A DNA stretch of 64,000 nt from Roseibium aestuarii (GTDB lineage: Bacteria; Pseudomonadota; Alphaproteobacteria; Rhizobiales; Stappiaceae): NCBI RefSeq assembly GCF_008477545.1, contig NZ_VORA01000001.1:1116001-1180000 (forward strand), read 5' to 3'. How positions within the stretch are numbered: the stretch's first letter is position 1; each line of letters starts with the position of its first letter. A model generated the notes under the pieces. The model saw only the letters and a program-made list of their open reading frames with translations. It was not told where the DNA came from and ran no database searches. The translations under genes and the position numbers were made by a program. This document shows positions 17,540 to 26,464 of the stretch, piece after piece.

Positions 17540-18976
17540 ATGACCACCCTCGTCTGGTTCCGCAATGACCTTCGCCTCAGCGACAATCCGGCCCTTGTTG
17601 CGGCCGTCGAAAAGGGCGCGATCCTGCCCGTCTTCGTGTTGGAAGACCCTGCGGCGACCGGCGAAACCCATCCCATGGGCGGCGCAAGCCGCTGGTGGCT
17701 TCATCACGCCTTGAAGGCGCTTGAAAAGGATCTCGGGGGCCTCGTTCTGCTGCGCGGTGATGCCCGGCACGTGATCCCGGATCTGGCGCGACGGGTGGGC
17801 GCAACCGGCGTCTACTGGAACCGGGCCTATGAACCCCGTGCCATCGAGCGCGACAGCGACATCAAGGCCGAGCTGAAGAGCGAGGGCCTGGATGCCCGCA
17901 GTTTCAAGGCCAACCTTCTGGTGGAGCCCTTCGAGATCGAGACCAAGGCCGGAGGCTCCTTCAAGGTCTATTCGCCCTTCTGGCGCGCCGTTCAGGGCCT
18001 GACCTTTGATGCGCCGCTTGCGCGTCCCGAGACGATCCGGCTTGCCGATTTCGACGGTGGCGAAACCCTGGAGGACCTGGGTCTCCTGCCCGTGTCGCCC
18101 AACTGGGCCGAGGGCTGGGAGGATATCTGGATCCCGGGCGAGGCCGGAGCCCATGCCCGCCTCAGCGCCTTTCTCGAGGAGGGGATGGCCGGTTACGGCG
18201 ACAAGCGCAACCGGCCGGATCTGCCCAACGTCTCGCGCCTGTCTCCCCATCTTCACTTCGGCGAGATCTCGCCCCGCCAGATCTGGCATGCGGTGCGCGA
18301 AGGCGATCATGGCAAGGACGGGGAGAAGTTCCTGAGCGAGCTGGCCTGGCGCGAATTCTCCTATCACCTGCTCTACCATTTCCCGAAACTGCCGGAGAGC
18401 AACTGGCGCGAGGATTTCAACGCCTACCCCTGGGCCTTCAGCGAGGCCAATCTGACAGCCTGGCAGCGGGGCCGCACCGGGTATCCCATCGTCGATGCGG
18501 GGATGCGCGAGCTCTGGGCCACCGGCTACATGCACAACCGGGTGCGGATGATCGTCGCCAGTTTCCTGGTCAAGCATCTGCGCATTCACTGGCATCACGG
18601 GGAGGAATGGTTCCGCGACACGCTGGTGGATGCGGATCTGGCCAACAATTCCGCTAGCTGGCAGTGGGTGACCGGCAGCGGAGCGGATGCTGCGCCCTAT
18701 TTCCGCATCTTCAATCCCATCACCCAGGGCCAGAAGTTCGATCCCGACGGGGTCTATGTGCGCCGCTGGGTGCCGGAACTGAGCAAGGTGCCGGATCAGT
18801 ATCTCAACGCCCCGTTCGACGCGCCGGAGTCCGTGCTGAAAAAGGCCGGCGTGGTGCTGGGCAAGGACTATCCGAAGCCGATCGTCGACCATGCAACCGC
18901 GCGGCAGAAGGCGCTCGACGGCTATGATGCGGTCAAGTCCCGCCGCGAGGAGCGGGAAGGGGAGGCGGCCGCCTGA
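17540..18976 (+). CDS. phrB: Deoxyribodipyrimidine photolyase
   Basis: A 478-residue FAD flavoprotein that repairs cyclobutane pyrimidine dimers with light. The N-terminal Rossmann antenna domain starts [18 protein letters not shown]. The C-terminal FAD domain includes [54 protein letters not shown], and the signature around [20 protein letters not shown] with [17 protein letters not shown]. Length and motifs fit class I CPD photolyase. It diverges from moaA and has no obvious link to formate metabolism. Confidence 0.95.
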   Translation: MTTLVWFRNDLRLSDNPALVAAVEKGAILPVFVLEDPAATGETHPMGGASRWWLHHALKALEKDLGGLVLLRGDARHVIPDLARRVGATGVYWNRAYEPRAIERDSDIKAELKSEGLDARSFKANLLVEPFEIETKAGGSFKVYSPFWRAVQGLTFDAPLARPETIRLADFDGGETLEDLGLLPVSPNWAEGWEDIWIPGEAGAHARLSAFLEEGMAGYGDKRNRPDLPNVSRLSPHLHFGEISPRQIWHAVREGDHGKDGEKFLSELAWREFSYHLLYHFPKLPESNWREDFNAYPWAFSEANLTAWQRGRTGYPIVDAGMRELWATGYMHNRVRMIVASFLVKHLRIHWHHGEEWFRDTLVDADLANNSASWQWVTGSGADAAPYFRIFNPITQGQKFDPDGVYVRRWVPELSKVPDQYLNAPFDAPESVLKKAGVVLGKDYPKPIVDHATARQKALDGYDAVKSRREEREGEAAA

Positions 18977-19164
18977 GATCCAGGCGACGCCCTGCCGGCT
19001 GCCCTGCCGGGTGCCCTGCGGGCTGGCCTGTGAGGGTTGCCTGTTGATGGGCACCTGACGAGCAGCCCCTGCCACCTTGATCTTTGATCTTGAGCCACTA
19101 TCGTTCGGCTCCCGATCAAAGACGTGGGCGGCAGCACCCTGCCGCCATCAGGAAGGATGCCGCG

Positions 19165-19533
19165 GTGAGCGACGAACAGAAGGCCTGGCCGACCGAACTG
19201 CGTGTGTCGAGCGACCGCAAGACCCTGACCATCGGGTTCGACACCGGCGAGACCCATGAGCTGTCGGCGGAATACCTGCGGGTCTGCTCGCCCTCTGCCG
19301 AAGTGCAGGGCCATTCCCCTTCCCAGAAGAAGACCGTGCCCGGCAAGCGCGACGTGGGCATCATGAAGATCGAGCCGGTGGGCAACTACGCCGTGCGCAT
19401 CCACTTCGACGACATGCACAATTCCGGCATCTTCAGCTGGGCCTATTTCCTCGAGCTCGGCCGCAATCCGGACGCCCACTGGGGTGTCTATCTGCGCGAA
19501 CTGGAGGAAAAGGGCCTGAAGCGCGAGCGCTGA
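19165..19533 (+). CDS. DUF971 domain protein (gamma-butyrobetaine hydroxylase N-terminal-like)
   Basis: A 122-residue protein. I prefer GTG 19165 because GGAAGGA lies 7 nt upstream; the frame opens at 19084. It matches DUF971: WPTELRVSSDRKTLTIGFDT, then LSAEYLRVCSPSAEVQGHSP, and the C-terminal AVRIHFDDMHNSGIFSWAYF. Family members often bind Fe or Fe-S or lie next to Mrp/MoaD-type genes, but no cofactor ligand set is clear here beyond the single Cys and several His residues. Location near moaA and FDH is suggestive of a cofactor-related role, not proof. Confidence 0.85.
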   Translation: MSDEQKAWPTELRVSSDRKTLTIGFDTGETHELSAEYLRVCSPSAEVQGHSPSQKKTVPGKRDVGIMKIEPVGNYAVRIHFDDMHNSGIFSWAYFLELGRNPDAHWGVYLRELEEKGLKRER

Positions 19534-19571
19534 GGCTCAAGGCCTCGCGTCTCGGAAAAGTGGCCTGAAGC

Positions 19572-19763
19572 TCAGGAGGTCTTCGCCTCGGCCAGAGCGT
19601 GTTCGGCCGCCGAGGCCTGCTGCAGCTCCCGCTGCGCCTGCTCTTCGGCTTCCTTCTTCTTGTCCTGATCATAGTGCCACTTGATGGAGTAGAACATGCC
19701 TACTCCCAGCACGATGAATTTCAGGGGGAAAAAGACCAGAGGGAACCAATCGACCCCGTTCAT
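19572..19763 (-). CDS. Small membrane protein of unknown function
   Basis: A 63-residue protein beginning MNGVDWFPLVFFPLKFIVLG. The ATG at 19763 has GGAG 7 nt upstream, which decides it over the longer frame to 19778. One hydrophobic helix (LVFFPLKFIVLGVGMFYSI) is followed by a charged, Glu/Ala/Gln-rich tail likely to be a coiled coil in the cytoplasm (DQDKKKEAEEQAQRELQQAS). No family is recognised. It is convergent with the DUF971 gene and lies downstream of the cytochrome c gene on the same strand. Confidence 0.68.
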   Translation of the reverse strand: MNGVDWFPLVFFPLKFIVLGVGMFYSIKWHYDQDKKKEAEEQAQRELQQASAAEHALAEAKTS

Positions 19764-19904
19764 TGCGGAACTCCACACCTTGCTGCTGTCTCAGTCGGGT
19801 GCGTGGCATATCCCACAAGGCGCTGCGATGAGACCTGCCAGATTGACGCAGTCCACATCTTGTTGCGGGCGCGCATCCGAGGGGAAGGGGGGCGGCAAGG
19901 CCGG

Positions 19905-20396
19905 TCAGTCCGGGCGCGGCCGTCCCTGCTCCTTGGCCAGATAATCCACATAGGCGAGAATGTCCTCGATCTCCTGCTGCGTCAGGATGACCTCGACGAT
20001 GGTCGCCGGCAGGTTGTCCGGTCGGGCATCGCTGCCGTCAAGGCGCAGGTGGGCCGGATGCGGATTGCGCCCCATGAACGTGTCGAAGCGCTCGGGCCAG
20101 TCCTCCAGCGCATCGATCATGATCATGAAGGACGGGGTCGAGGCGTGGCCGGTAAAGCGGTCGTCCGGATGGATGATGTGGCACCGGGCACAATGGAGCT
20201 TCGACAGCGCGTATCCGCTTCGCACCGGGCCGTCCTGCGGAACGACCGGCCCCTTGGCAGCACCTGATGCAGCAAGGCTCAATGAGGGAGCCGCCATCGC
20301 CGCCGCCAGCGAAAGGGCGAGGCTCACCGCTGACCGAAGGGCGGTGCGGCGGAAGGGTCTGGATGGCGTGCCGGGCAAAACGCGATGAAAAGGCAT
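19905..20396 (-). CDS. Exported c-type cytochrome
   Basis: About 163 residues (MPFHRVLPGTP start at 20396, with AGGGA 7 nt upstream; ATG at 20411 is also possible). An N-terminal signal (AVSLALSLAAAMAAPSLSLA) is followed by one heme site, LHCARCHIIHPDDRF. Downstream the FMIMIDA stretch offers candidate Met ligands, and a C-terminal TQQEIEDILAYVDYLAKEQ helix is typical of class I cytochrome c. It is the second c-type cytochrome near the FDH genes. Periplasmic electron carrier is the likely role; the donor and acceptor are not shown. Confidence 0.8.
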   Translation of the reverse strand: MPFHRVLPGTPSRPFRRTALRSAVSLALSLAAAMAAPSLSLAASGAAKGPVVPQDGPVRSGYALSKLHCARCHIIHPDDRFTGHASTPSFMIMIDALEDWPERFDTFMGRNPHPAHLRLDGSDARPDNLPATIVEVILTQQEIEDILAYVDYLAKEQGRPRPD

Positions 20397-20411
20397 GTGG
20401 CTGTCCCTCAT

Positions 20412-20844
20412 GTCTCTCAGTCTACCTCAAGGCAGATCAGAGGTCAGCAGGGGAGCGCAGCGTCAAAGGCCGGCCTTTCACCTGTTCGATGGTCTCTTGG
20501 CTCACCGATCCAGGCTCGCCCTCCGCTTGGCCGGGATGACGACAGAGAGGGAACGCCTCAGCGAAATGATGGCCGCGCGGTAGTGCCCAATAGGCGCGGG
20601 CTGGATGCGCGATGCCCCCTCGACGGTCATGCTCGGGCCTGTCCCGAGCATCAGTCTGCCGGGCCGTCCTCCAACGGACTGGAGTCCCGGCACAAGGCCG
20701 GGAATGACGACGGTCAGGCCTTCAGACAATCCATCGCCTTTGGTCCTCCCCGACGAAGGCTGCAAGCCGAAGATCCGGGGCCGGTGAGCCGAGGGTCTTT
20801 GGGCGCAGCTCACCGGCAAGAACGAACCGGTAGCTCGATCCGCC
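20412..20844. repeat. Intergenic palindromic repeat cluster
   Basis: 433 bp without a gene. It contains two head-to-head palindromes (20626-20654 and 20679-20708, see separate entries), a degenerate copy ending GGCCGGGATGAC near 20540, and a 9-bp inverted repeat CCGGTGAGC/GCTCACCGG (20781-20789 with 20808-20816) just beyond the stop of the L,D-transpeptidase gene, where it could end that transcript. Confidence 0.6.
20626..20708. repeat. Paired palindromic elements (GTCAT...ATCAG and CTGGA...ATGAC)
   Basis: The left element (20626-20654) pairs GATGCTCGG-type arms around a GCCTGT centre. The right element (20679-20708) pairs TCCCGGC with GCCGGGA and ends ATGAC. The two are in opposite orientation, so the whole pair can form a larger cruciform. 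Related elements lie at 26212, 37932, 38009 and 38095. Confidence 0.65.
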
Positions 20845-21447
20845 TCAGCGCTGCACGATGACCTTCGAGCCCACCTGCACGGAATTGTAGAGGTGGATCA
20901 CGTCGTCATTGGCCAGGCGAATGCAACCTGACGAGACCGCGTCGCCGATGGTCCAGGGCTGGTTGGTGCCGTGAATGCGATAGATGGTCGAGCCGATATA
21001 CATGGCCCGCGCGCCCAGCGGATTGTTCGGGCCGCCCTTCATGTGGGCGGGCAGGATCCGGCCCTTGGCCTTCTCGCGGGCCCGCATCTGCGGCGGAGGG
21101 GTCCAGCCCGGCCATTCCGCCTTGCGGGTGATGCGGTGGGTGCCGGCCCACTGGAAGCCCTCCCGGCCAACGCCAATGCCATATTTCATCGCCTTGCCGC
21201 CGGGCAGCACGTGGTAGAGACGCCGCTCCTTGGTGTTGACGATGATCGTGCCCGGTGCGTGCGGCCCGCTGTAACGGACCGTTTCCCGGCGCACCGGGGA
21301 CTTGCCGCTCGGGTTGCCGTAGGTCGGACCATACTGGATCCACTGGCGGGTGTTTGGGTCATAGAACTGGCCACCCGGGGCGGCGAGGGCTGCTCCGGTC
21401 ATTCCCAGGAACAGCGCGGCCATGGTGACACGCAGCAAGGTCTTCAT
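20845..21447 (-). CDS. L,D-transpeptidase (ErfK/YbiS/YcfS/YnhG family)
   Basis: A 200-residue exported enzyme that forms 3-3 peptidoglycan cross-links or attaches lipoproteins to peptidoglycan. The N-terminal signal is MKTLLRVTMAALFLGMTGAA. The catalytic YkuD domain spans about residues 75-198, with HGTNQPW and the active-site motif SSGCIRL (His, Ser, Cys, Arg). The start at ATG 21447 follows GGGGGA; the longer open frame lacks a signal peptide at its own start. Monocistronic, divergent from the phn operon. It is distinct from the larger L,D-transpeptidase at the right end of the window. Confidence 0.92.
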   Translation of the reverse strand: MKTLLRVTMAALFLGMTGAALAAPGGQFYDPNTRQWIQYGPTYGNPSGKSPVRRETVRYSGPHAPGTIIVNTKERRLYHVLPGGKAMKYGIGVGREGFQWAGTHRITRKAEWPGWTPPPQMRAREKAKGRILPAHMKGGPNNPLGARAMYIGSTIYRIHGTNQPWTIGDAVSSGCIRLANDDVIHLYNSVQVGSKVIVQR

Positions 21448-21922
21448 CGTGATCCCCCAATCGAGACAGGAATAAGCATCAGTACTGACGGCAGGAAAAC
21501 AGGGGTGCGGTTTCCGTTGACTTAACGTCAGTGCAAAAAAAAGGCGCAGGACGCAAGGTCTGGCGTTGGTCAGGAGATGCTTGACGCCCTGTCGCCGCAT
21601 CTGCCCGCGACGGGGCGGCCTGTCCCCGCTCATCCACGATCCACTGCATGCCCCCCGCCGGATTGCGGACCCCGCAGGGCTGCGGGCGAAACGGCAATTC
21701 CCGGCCGGCGTCTGTCAGGTCTTGTCACGAGGAGGGAGATGTAAAATCACGGTTTAAAGATTTGCCGGGAAAGTTATAGGGCTAAGATCGCGCCGCGCGT
21801 CATCTCTTCTTATGCGGCATGTCATGAAAACTTCAAGAACCGCACCGGTTTCTGTCATGCCTCTGTAATGTTCGCGTGGCTCTTGTCGCTGCACAGACAA
21901 CGCGAACAGACGGGGCTGTCCG
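21448..21922. other. Divergent promoter region between L,D-transpeptidase and phnC
   Basis: 475 bp with no gene. It carries the Pho box upstream of phnC and a locally AT-richer stretch at about 21740-21830, a suitable place for the phnC promoter. Confidence 0.6.
21852..21869 (+). promoter_or_regulatory. Pho box (PhoB operator) upstream of phnC
   Basis: Two 7-bp direct repeats CTGTCAT and CTGTAAT separated by 4 bp (GCCT), the exact layout of a PhoB box, 54 bp before the phnC start. A weaker TGTCATGAAAACTTC-like half site lies at 21820-21834. Indicates induction by phosphate limitation. Confidence 0.85.
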
Positions 21923-22759
21923 GTGATCCACTTTGAAAACGTGACCAAGGCATTTGGCGAACGGCGTGCCGTGGATCAGGTGAGCTTCTCTCTCGACCGG
22001 CCCCAGATGGTCGGTGTCATCGGTCGCTCCGGTGCGGGCAAGTCCACCCTGCTGCGCATGATCAACCGCCTGACGCCGGCGACCTCCGGACGCATCGTCA
22101 TCGAGGGGCAGGACGTCCTGGCGCTCAAGGGCGACCGCATGCGCCGCTGGCAGCGCGACTGCGCCATGGTCTTCCAGCAGTTCAATCTGGTGCTGCGCCT
22201 CGACGTGCTGACCAACGTCATGCTCGGCCGCCTGAACATGCATTCCACCGTGCCGTCCCTGCTCAAGGTCTTTTCCCGGGAAGAGCGTGCCATGGCGCTG
22301 CTCGCCCTCGACCGGCTCGGCATTGCATCCGAGGCCACCAAGCGCGCCGAGGCGCTCTCCGGTGGCCAGCAGCAGCGCGTGGCCATTGCCCGGGCGCTCA
22401 TGCAGGACCCCAAGCTGGTGCTGGCCGACGAGCCGATCGCCTCGCTGGATCCGATGAATGCCCAGATCGTCATGGATGCGCTGCGCGAGATCCACGAGCG
22501 CGACGGCAAGACCGTCCTGTGCAACCTGCACACCCTCGACACCGCCCGCGCCTATTGCGACCGGGTGATCGGCATGCGCGACGGCCGCATCGTCTTCGAT
22601 GGTGCCCCGGAGGCGCTGACCACCGACGTGGCACGCGAGATCTACGGCGCCGATGAAAGTTTCAACGAGGCAGCCACCTCCACCGCCATCGAGCGGCCGG
22701 CGCCCCGTCCCCTGTATTCCGCCGGTGCGATGACGCCGGTGGCATCGTCTGCGGTCTGA
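21923..22759 (+). CDS. phnC: Phosphonate/organophosphorus ABC transporter ATP-binding protein PhnC
   Basis: Cytoplasmic ATPase (278 aa) powering uptake through PhnE. Walker A is GRSGAGKST, the ABC signature LSGGQQQR, Walker [13 protein letters not shown] and the H-loop in NLHTLDTA. It starts at GTG 21923. The C-terminus has a roughly 25-residue extension beyond the usual PhnC end. First gene of a Pho-box-controlled phnCDE1E2 operon; no C-P lyase genes (phnG-M) follow, so the window shows only the importer. Confidence 0.94.
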   Translation: MIHFENVTKAFGERRAVDQVSFSLDRPQMVGVIGRSGAGKSTLLRMINRLTPATSGRIVIEGQDVLALKGDRMRRWQRDCAMVFQQFNLVLRLDVLTNVMLGRLNMHSTVPSLLKVFSREERAMALLALDRLGIASEATKRAEALSGGQQQRVAIARALMQDPKLVLADEPIASLDPMNAQIVMDALREIHERDGKTVLCNLHTLDTARAYCDRVIGMRDGRIVFDGAPEALTTDVAREIYGADESFNEAATSTAIERPAPRPLYSAGAMTPVASSAV

Positions 22760-22809
22760 GGATCGTAACGCCAGAACCGTCATCCCTATCCTGAAATCGG
22801 AGTAGACCG

Positions 22810-23733
22810 ATGAAGACCCTTGCCAAGTTCGCGGCCCTCGCTGCCGTCAGCATGATCGCCCTGAACGCCACCCATGCCTCGGCCGAAGAAACCATCACCG
22901 AATTCCGCATCGGCATCCTCGGCGGCGAAAACGAAGCCGACCGTCTGCGCTCCAACGAGTGCCTGGTCAAGCGCTACGAAGCCCTGCTTGGCGTTCCGGT
23001 CAAGCTCTTCCCGGCTGCTGACTATGCCGGCACGATCGAAGGTCTGAAGGGCGGCAACCTGGACTATGCCGAACTCGGCGCTTCCGGCTATGCCGCTCTC
23101 TACCTGGAAGACGAAAACCTGGTCGAGCCGCTGGCAACCACCGAACAGACCGACGGCTCCACCGGCTATCACTCCGTTCTGATCACCCTGGCAGACAGCA
23201 ACATCGACAACCTCGATGAGATGAAGGGCAAGGTCCTGGGCTACGCCGACCCGAACTCCACCTCCGGCTACCTGATCCCCTACGTGTCCTTCAAGAAGCA
23301 GGGCATCGATCCGGACGCCTATTTCGCCAAGACTGTCTTCTCCGGTGGCCATGAGCAGAACGTTCTGGCCGTCCTGAACCACGACGTCGATGCCGGCGTG
23401 ACCTGGGCTTCGGGCGTGGGCGAATGGGAAGAGGGCTATTCCTCGGGCAACCTGCGCAAGATGGTCGACAAGGGCATGCTCGACATGTCCCAGGTCCGCG
23501 AGATCTGGAAGTCCCCGCTGATCCCGAACGGCCCGACCGTGGTGCGTTCCTCCCTGCCGCAGGGCGTGAAGGACAAGCTCAAGGCGTCGCTCCTGTCCTT
23601 CAACCAGGACGATCCGGAGTGCATGTACAAGGTCGCTGCCGGCGAGATCAACCGCTACGTCGAAGTCCAGCCGTCCTTCTACGAGCCGATCTTCGACGCC
23701 CGCCGCGCGACGATCGAAGCCAAGAAGAACTGA
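22810..23733 (+). CDS. phnD: Phosphonate ABC transporter substrate-binding protein PhnD
   Basis: Periplasmic binding protein (307 aa) that captures phosphonates or related P compounds. Signal peptide MKTLAKFAALAAVSMIALNA ends near ASA. Family marks are FRIGILGGENEADRL, YAGTIEGLKGGNLDYAELG, the STSGYLIPYV ligand loop and VTWASGVGEWEEG. CGGAGTAG precedes the ATG. Codon use is noticeably optimised compared with the permeases, matching the abundant role. A terminator-like hairpin directly after it probably sets the excess of binding protein over permease. Confidence 0.95.
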   Translation: MKTLAKFAALAAVSMIALNATHASAEETITEFRIGILGGENEADRLRSNECLVKRYEALLGVPVKLFPAADYAGTIEGLKGGNLDYAELGASGYAALYLEDENLVEPLATTEQTDGSTGYHSVLITLADSNIDNLDEMKGKVLGYADPNSTSGYLIPYVSFKKQGIDPDAYFAKTVFSGGHEQNVLAVLNHDVDAGVTWASGVGEWEEGYSSGNLRKMVDKGMLDMSQVREIWKSPLIPNGPTVVRSSLPQGVKDKLKASLLSFNQDDPECMYKVAAGEINRYVEVQPSFYEPIFDARRATIEAKKN

Positions 23734-23747
23734 TCTTCTCTCTCTGG

Positions 23748-23772
23748 AAAGGGGCGCGGCTCGCGCCCCTTT
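23748..23772 (+). terminator. Intercistronic hairpin between phnD and phnE1
   Basis: A perfect 11-bp stem (23748-23758 with 23762-23772), 3-nt loop, ending in TTTTC. Typical of the 3' stabilising or partial-terminator hairpin behind binding-protein genes in ABC operons. Confidence 0.75.
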
Positions 23773-23833
23773 TCGTCTGTCCTGACCGGCCTCTGGCGGA
23801 TCGTCCGCCCGGTGCCCAGCTGAAAGATCCGCC

Positions 23834-24706
23834 GTGCGCGCCCAGACCGACCTCTCCGCTCACCCTCATCTGGCCGAGATCGGGGCGGCCTATGACCGGC
23901 TGTCCGGCCGTCGGACCCTTTACACGCTTCTGCTGATCCTCTGCGCCGTCCTCGCCATCGTGGGCGGTCTGACGGTGGCCGAAGAGGCCAACTCCGGCAG
24001 TTTCTGGGGCGGCCTGTCGAGCTTCCTGGATTATCCCCGCGATCTGATCGAGGACACCTGGGCCGCCGGCTGGGGCTGGTTCGGCCTGCTGGCCACCTAT
24101 TTCCCCTACCTGCTGGAAACCATCAACATCGCGATCCTGTCCACGATCATCGGCTTCGTGATCGGCGGCTCCTTCAGCTTCCTCGCCAGCCGCAACCTGA
24201 TGGACAATCGGCCGGTGGTCTTCATCATGCGCCGCGCGCTGGATGTCTGCCGCGCCTTCCCGGAACTGGTGCTCGCTCTGGTTCTTGTCCTGGCGCTGGG
24301 CCCGACGCCGGTTGCCGCCGTGATCGCGGTGGCCTTCCACACCATCGGTGCGCTGGGCAAGCTCTTCTCCGAGACCAACGAAAACGCGGACATGAAGCCG
24401 GTGGAGGGCCTCGCCTCCGTGGGCGCCAGCTGGCTGCAGCGGATGCGCTTCGCCGTCCTGCCGCAGGTTCTGCCCAATTACCTTTCCTACGGACTGCTGC
24501 GTCTCGAGATCAACGTCCGCGCCTCCGCCATCCTCGGCTTCGTCGGGGCAGGGGGGCTCGGGGCCGAGCTCAAGAAGGTGGTCGACTGGAACTATGGCGC
24601 CGACATCACGGCGATCATCGTGCTGCTCGTCACGGCCATCACCCTCATCGATTATCTGTCCGCCTTTGCCCGCCGCGCCCTGATCGGCCGGACCGGCGTC
24701 CTCTAA
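23834..24706 (+). CDS. phnE1: Phosphonate ABC transporter permease PhnE (first)
   Basis: Inner-membrane permease (290 aa) starting at GTG 23834. About six helices are seen, with the binding-protein-dependent transport domain at residues about 95-280. The EAA-like loop for PhnC contact is the AFHTIGALGKLFSETNENAD / VEGLASVGASW region. The first helix is TLYTLLLILCAVLAIVGGL. Followed after 14 bp by the second permease gene. Confidence 0.93.
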   Translation: MRAQTDLSAHPHLAEIGAAYDRLSGRRTLYTLLLILCAVLAIVGGLTVAEEANSGSFWGGLSSFLDYPRDLIEDTWAAGWGWFGLLATYFPYLLETINIAILSTIIGFVIGGSFSFLASRNLMDNRPVVFIMRRALDVCRAFPELVLALVLVLALGPTPVAAVIAVAFHTIGALGKLFSETNENADMKPVEGLASVGASWLQRMRFAVLPQVLPNYLSYGLLRLEINVRASAILGFVGAGGLGAELKKVVDWNYGADITAIIVLLVTAITLIDYLSAFARRALIGRTGVL

Positions 24707-24720
24707 GCCAGGAACCGATC

Positions 24721-26070
24721 ATGACCAGCCTGACCGCGTCCCGGATCGATGCCCTTTCCGCCCGCCATCCCGGGGTGATCGACCGCCCGCTCTCCGCGCG
24801 CCTCATTCCGCTCGGGGCCTTCGTCGCGCTGCTGGCCTATCTGGCCACCTGCTTCATCACCTTCGACCTGCCGGGCGTGATGCGCGGTTTCCGGGGCGAC
24901 ATGGTGCAGCTCTTCTTCCTCGACAGCTTCGCCCACAAGATCCACGTGGTGCGCCGCCTGACCGATGACCGCTTCACCGCCAATCTGGAAGGCGCCCGCT
25001 TCGCTCAATATGACCCGCTGCCCGACTGGGTCCAGCAGGGCCCTGGCCCCGATCGCATCGAGCTGGGGGCTGCCGGATGGGTGGACGTGACCGCCGACAC
25101 GGTCTCCTATTTCGAACCGGGCCGGGATCTGCCCTGGGTGATCCACTATGCCAAGGGGGAAGTGCCGACCCTTCGCAACGTGCCGGCCGGCGAGCCGGTG
25201 CCGGACTGGATCCGGGCCTCCGAGATCCAGGTCGACATGCGGCCCTCTGCCTTTGCGCGCATCTGGATCACCAAGAGCAAGATCGAGATCCACCGCTACT
25301 TTATCGGCTGGGAGAACTTCTTCTTCGATTTCTCCTCGCCGCTGGCCGGCAAGTCCATCTCCGAGATCGTGTCCCTTGCCGCCTCCGGTGAGCGGATCGA
25401 TCCGGCCCGGTCAAACCTGTCCCTGATCGCCTCGGAATTCTGGAACAACGAGGACTGGCAGCACGGCGAGGTCGCCTACGCCCTGCTTCAGACCGTGATC
25501 ATGGCGGTGGTGGGCACCCTGCTGGCCGGCATTCTGGCCCTGCCGCTCGCCTTTGCCGCCGCCCGCAACATCAATGCTTCCGGCCTTGCCCGCTTCGGCC
25601 TGCGACGTGGCTTCGATTTCCTGCGCGGTATCGACACGCTGATCTGGTCGCTGATCTTCATCCGCGCCTTCGGCCTCGGCCCGCTCTCGGGGATCTTCGC
25701 CATCGTCTTCACCGACACCGGCGCCTTCGGCAAGCTCTTCTCCGAGGCCATCGAGAACGCCGATCGCAAGCAGGTGGAAGGCATTCAGGCCACCGGCGCC
25801 TCGCCCGTGCAGAAATACCGCTTCGGCGTCTTCCCGCAGATCCTGCCGCTCTTCATTTCCCAGGTGCTCTATTTCCTGGAATCGAACACCCGTTCCGCCA
25901 CGGTCATCGGCGCGCTCGGGGCCGGGGGCATCGGTCTGAAGCTGCTGGAGACGATCCGCACCCGTCAGGATTGGGAAAACACCCTCTACATCATCCTGCT
26001 GACCATCGCCGTGGTGATCCTCATGGACCAGTTCTCCGGCTGGCTGCGGCGCAAGCTGATTGACGGATGA
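24721..26070 (+). CDS. phnE2: Phosphonate ABC transporter permease PhnE (second, long form)
   Basis: Inner-membrane permease (449 aa) pairing with the first PhnE. It has a hydrophobic N-terminal helix (LIPLGAFVALLAYLATCFIT), then about 180 residues of extra-cytoplasmic sequence (residues about 55-235), then a transport domain with the same EAA-like loop (FTDTGAFGKLFSEAIENADR, VEGIQATGAS). AGGA precedes the ATG. The long N-terminal domain is typical of the second PhnE in alphaproteobacterial phnCDE1E2 operons. Confidence 0.93.
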   Translation: MTSLTASRIDALSARHPGVIDRPLSARLIPLGAFVALLAYLATCFITFDLPGVMRGFRGDMVQLFFLDSFAHKIHVVRRLTDDRFTANLEGARFAQYDPLPDWVQQGPGPDRIELGAAGWVDVTADTVSYFEPGRDLPWVIHYAKGEVPTLRNVPAGEPVPDWIRASEIQVDMRPSAFARIWITKSKIEIHRYFIGWENFFFDFSSPLAGKSISEIVSLAASGERIDPARSNLSLIASEFWNNEDWQHGEVAYALLQTVIMAVVGTLLAGILALPLAFAAARNINASGLARFGLRRGFDFLRGIDTLIWSLIFIRAFGLGPLSGIFAIVFTDTGAFGKLFSEAIENADRKQVEGIQATGASPVQKYRFGVFPQILPLFISQVLYFLESNTRSATVIGALGAGGIGLKLLETIRTRQDWENTLYIILLTIAVVILMDQFSGWLRRKLIDG

Positions 26071-26464
26071 CTTGATCACGGCAATGAAGTTCGGAGGCGG
26101 GGCAACCCGCCTCTTGCCGTTTGGGGGGCTCGGTCATTCCAAGGCTCGACCATGGACTCTATGCCGTGACCCTGCTCGGCGGTTGTGTTCGGCGACGTGC
26201 GCCTTCGCCCCGTCATTCTCGGCCCTGTGCCGAGAACCCAGTCTTCTCGGGTTCATGCCTCTGGTTCTGGGTGCTCGGGAGAGGTCGGGGCATCACAGCT
26301 GTAGGGAGCATGTGCCGCTTTGGGCTGCTCCTGCGCGACGGCACCAGCAGCCCGACCAGCTTCCGGCACGCCCGCCGTTTGCCGGGTGCGGCGCACCCAT
26401 GTCATGATTCCCCCATCATCTCGCGCCACGATGGGCCCGAATCACGCTGGAGCGGCAGACAGAC
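26071..26464. repeat. Intergenic repeat-bearing region after phnE2
   Basis: 394 bp without a supported gene. It includes a palindrome GTCATTCTCGG...CCGAGAACCCAG at 26212-26241 (same family as at 37932) and a partial copy of the long repeat (CTCGACCATGG...TATGCCGTG at about 26144-26168) seen twice at 37.6-38.3 kb. Short open frames here are not credible genes. Confidence 0.6.

Noticed and set aside
17207-19075. Upstream extension of the moaA open frame through the photolyase gene
   Set aside because: Antisense to a real gene; MoaA begins normally at 17206 with a ribosome-binding site.
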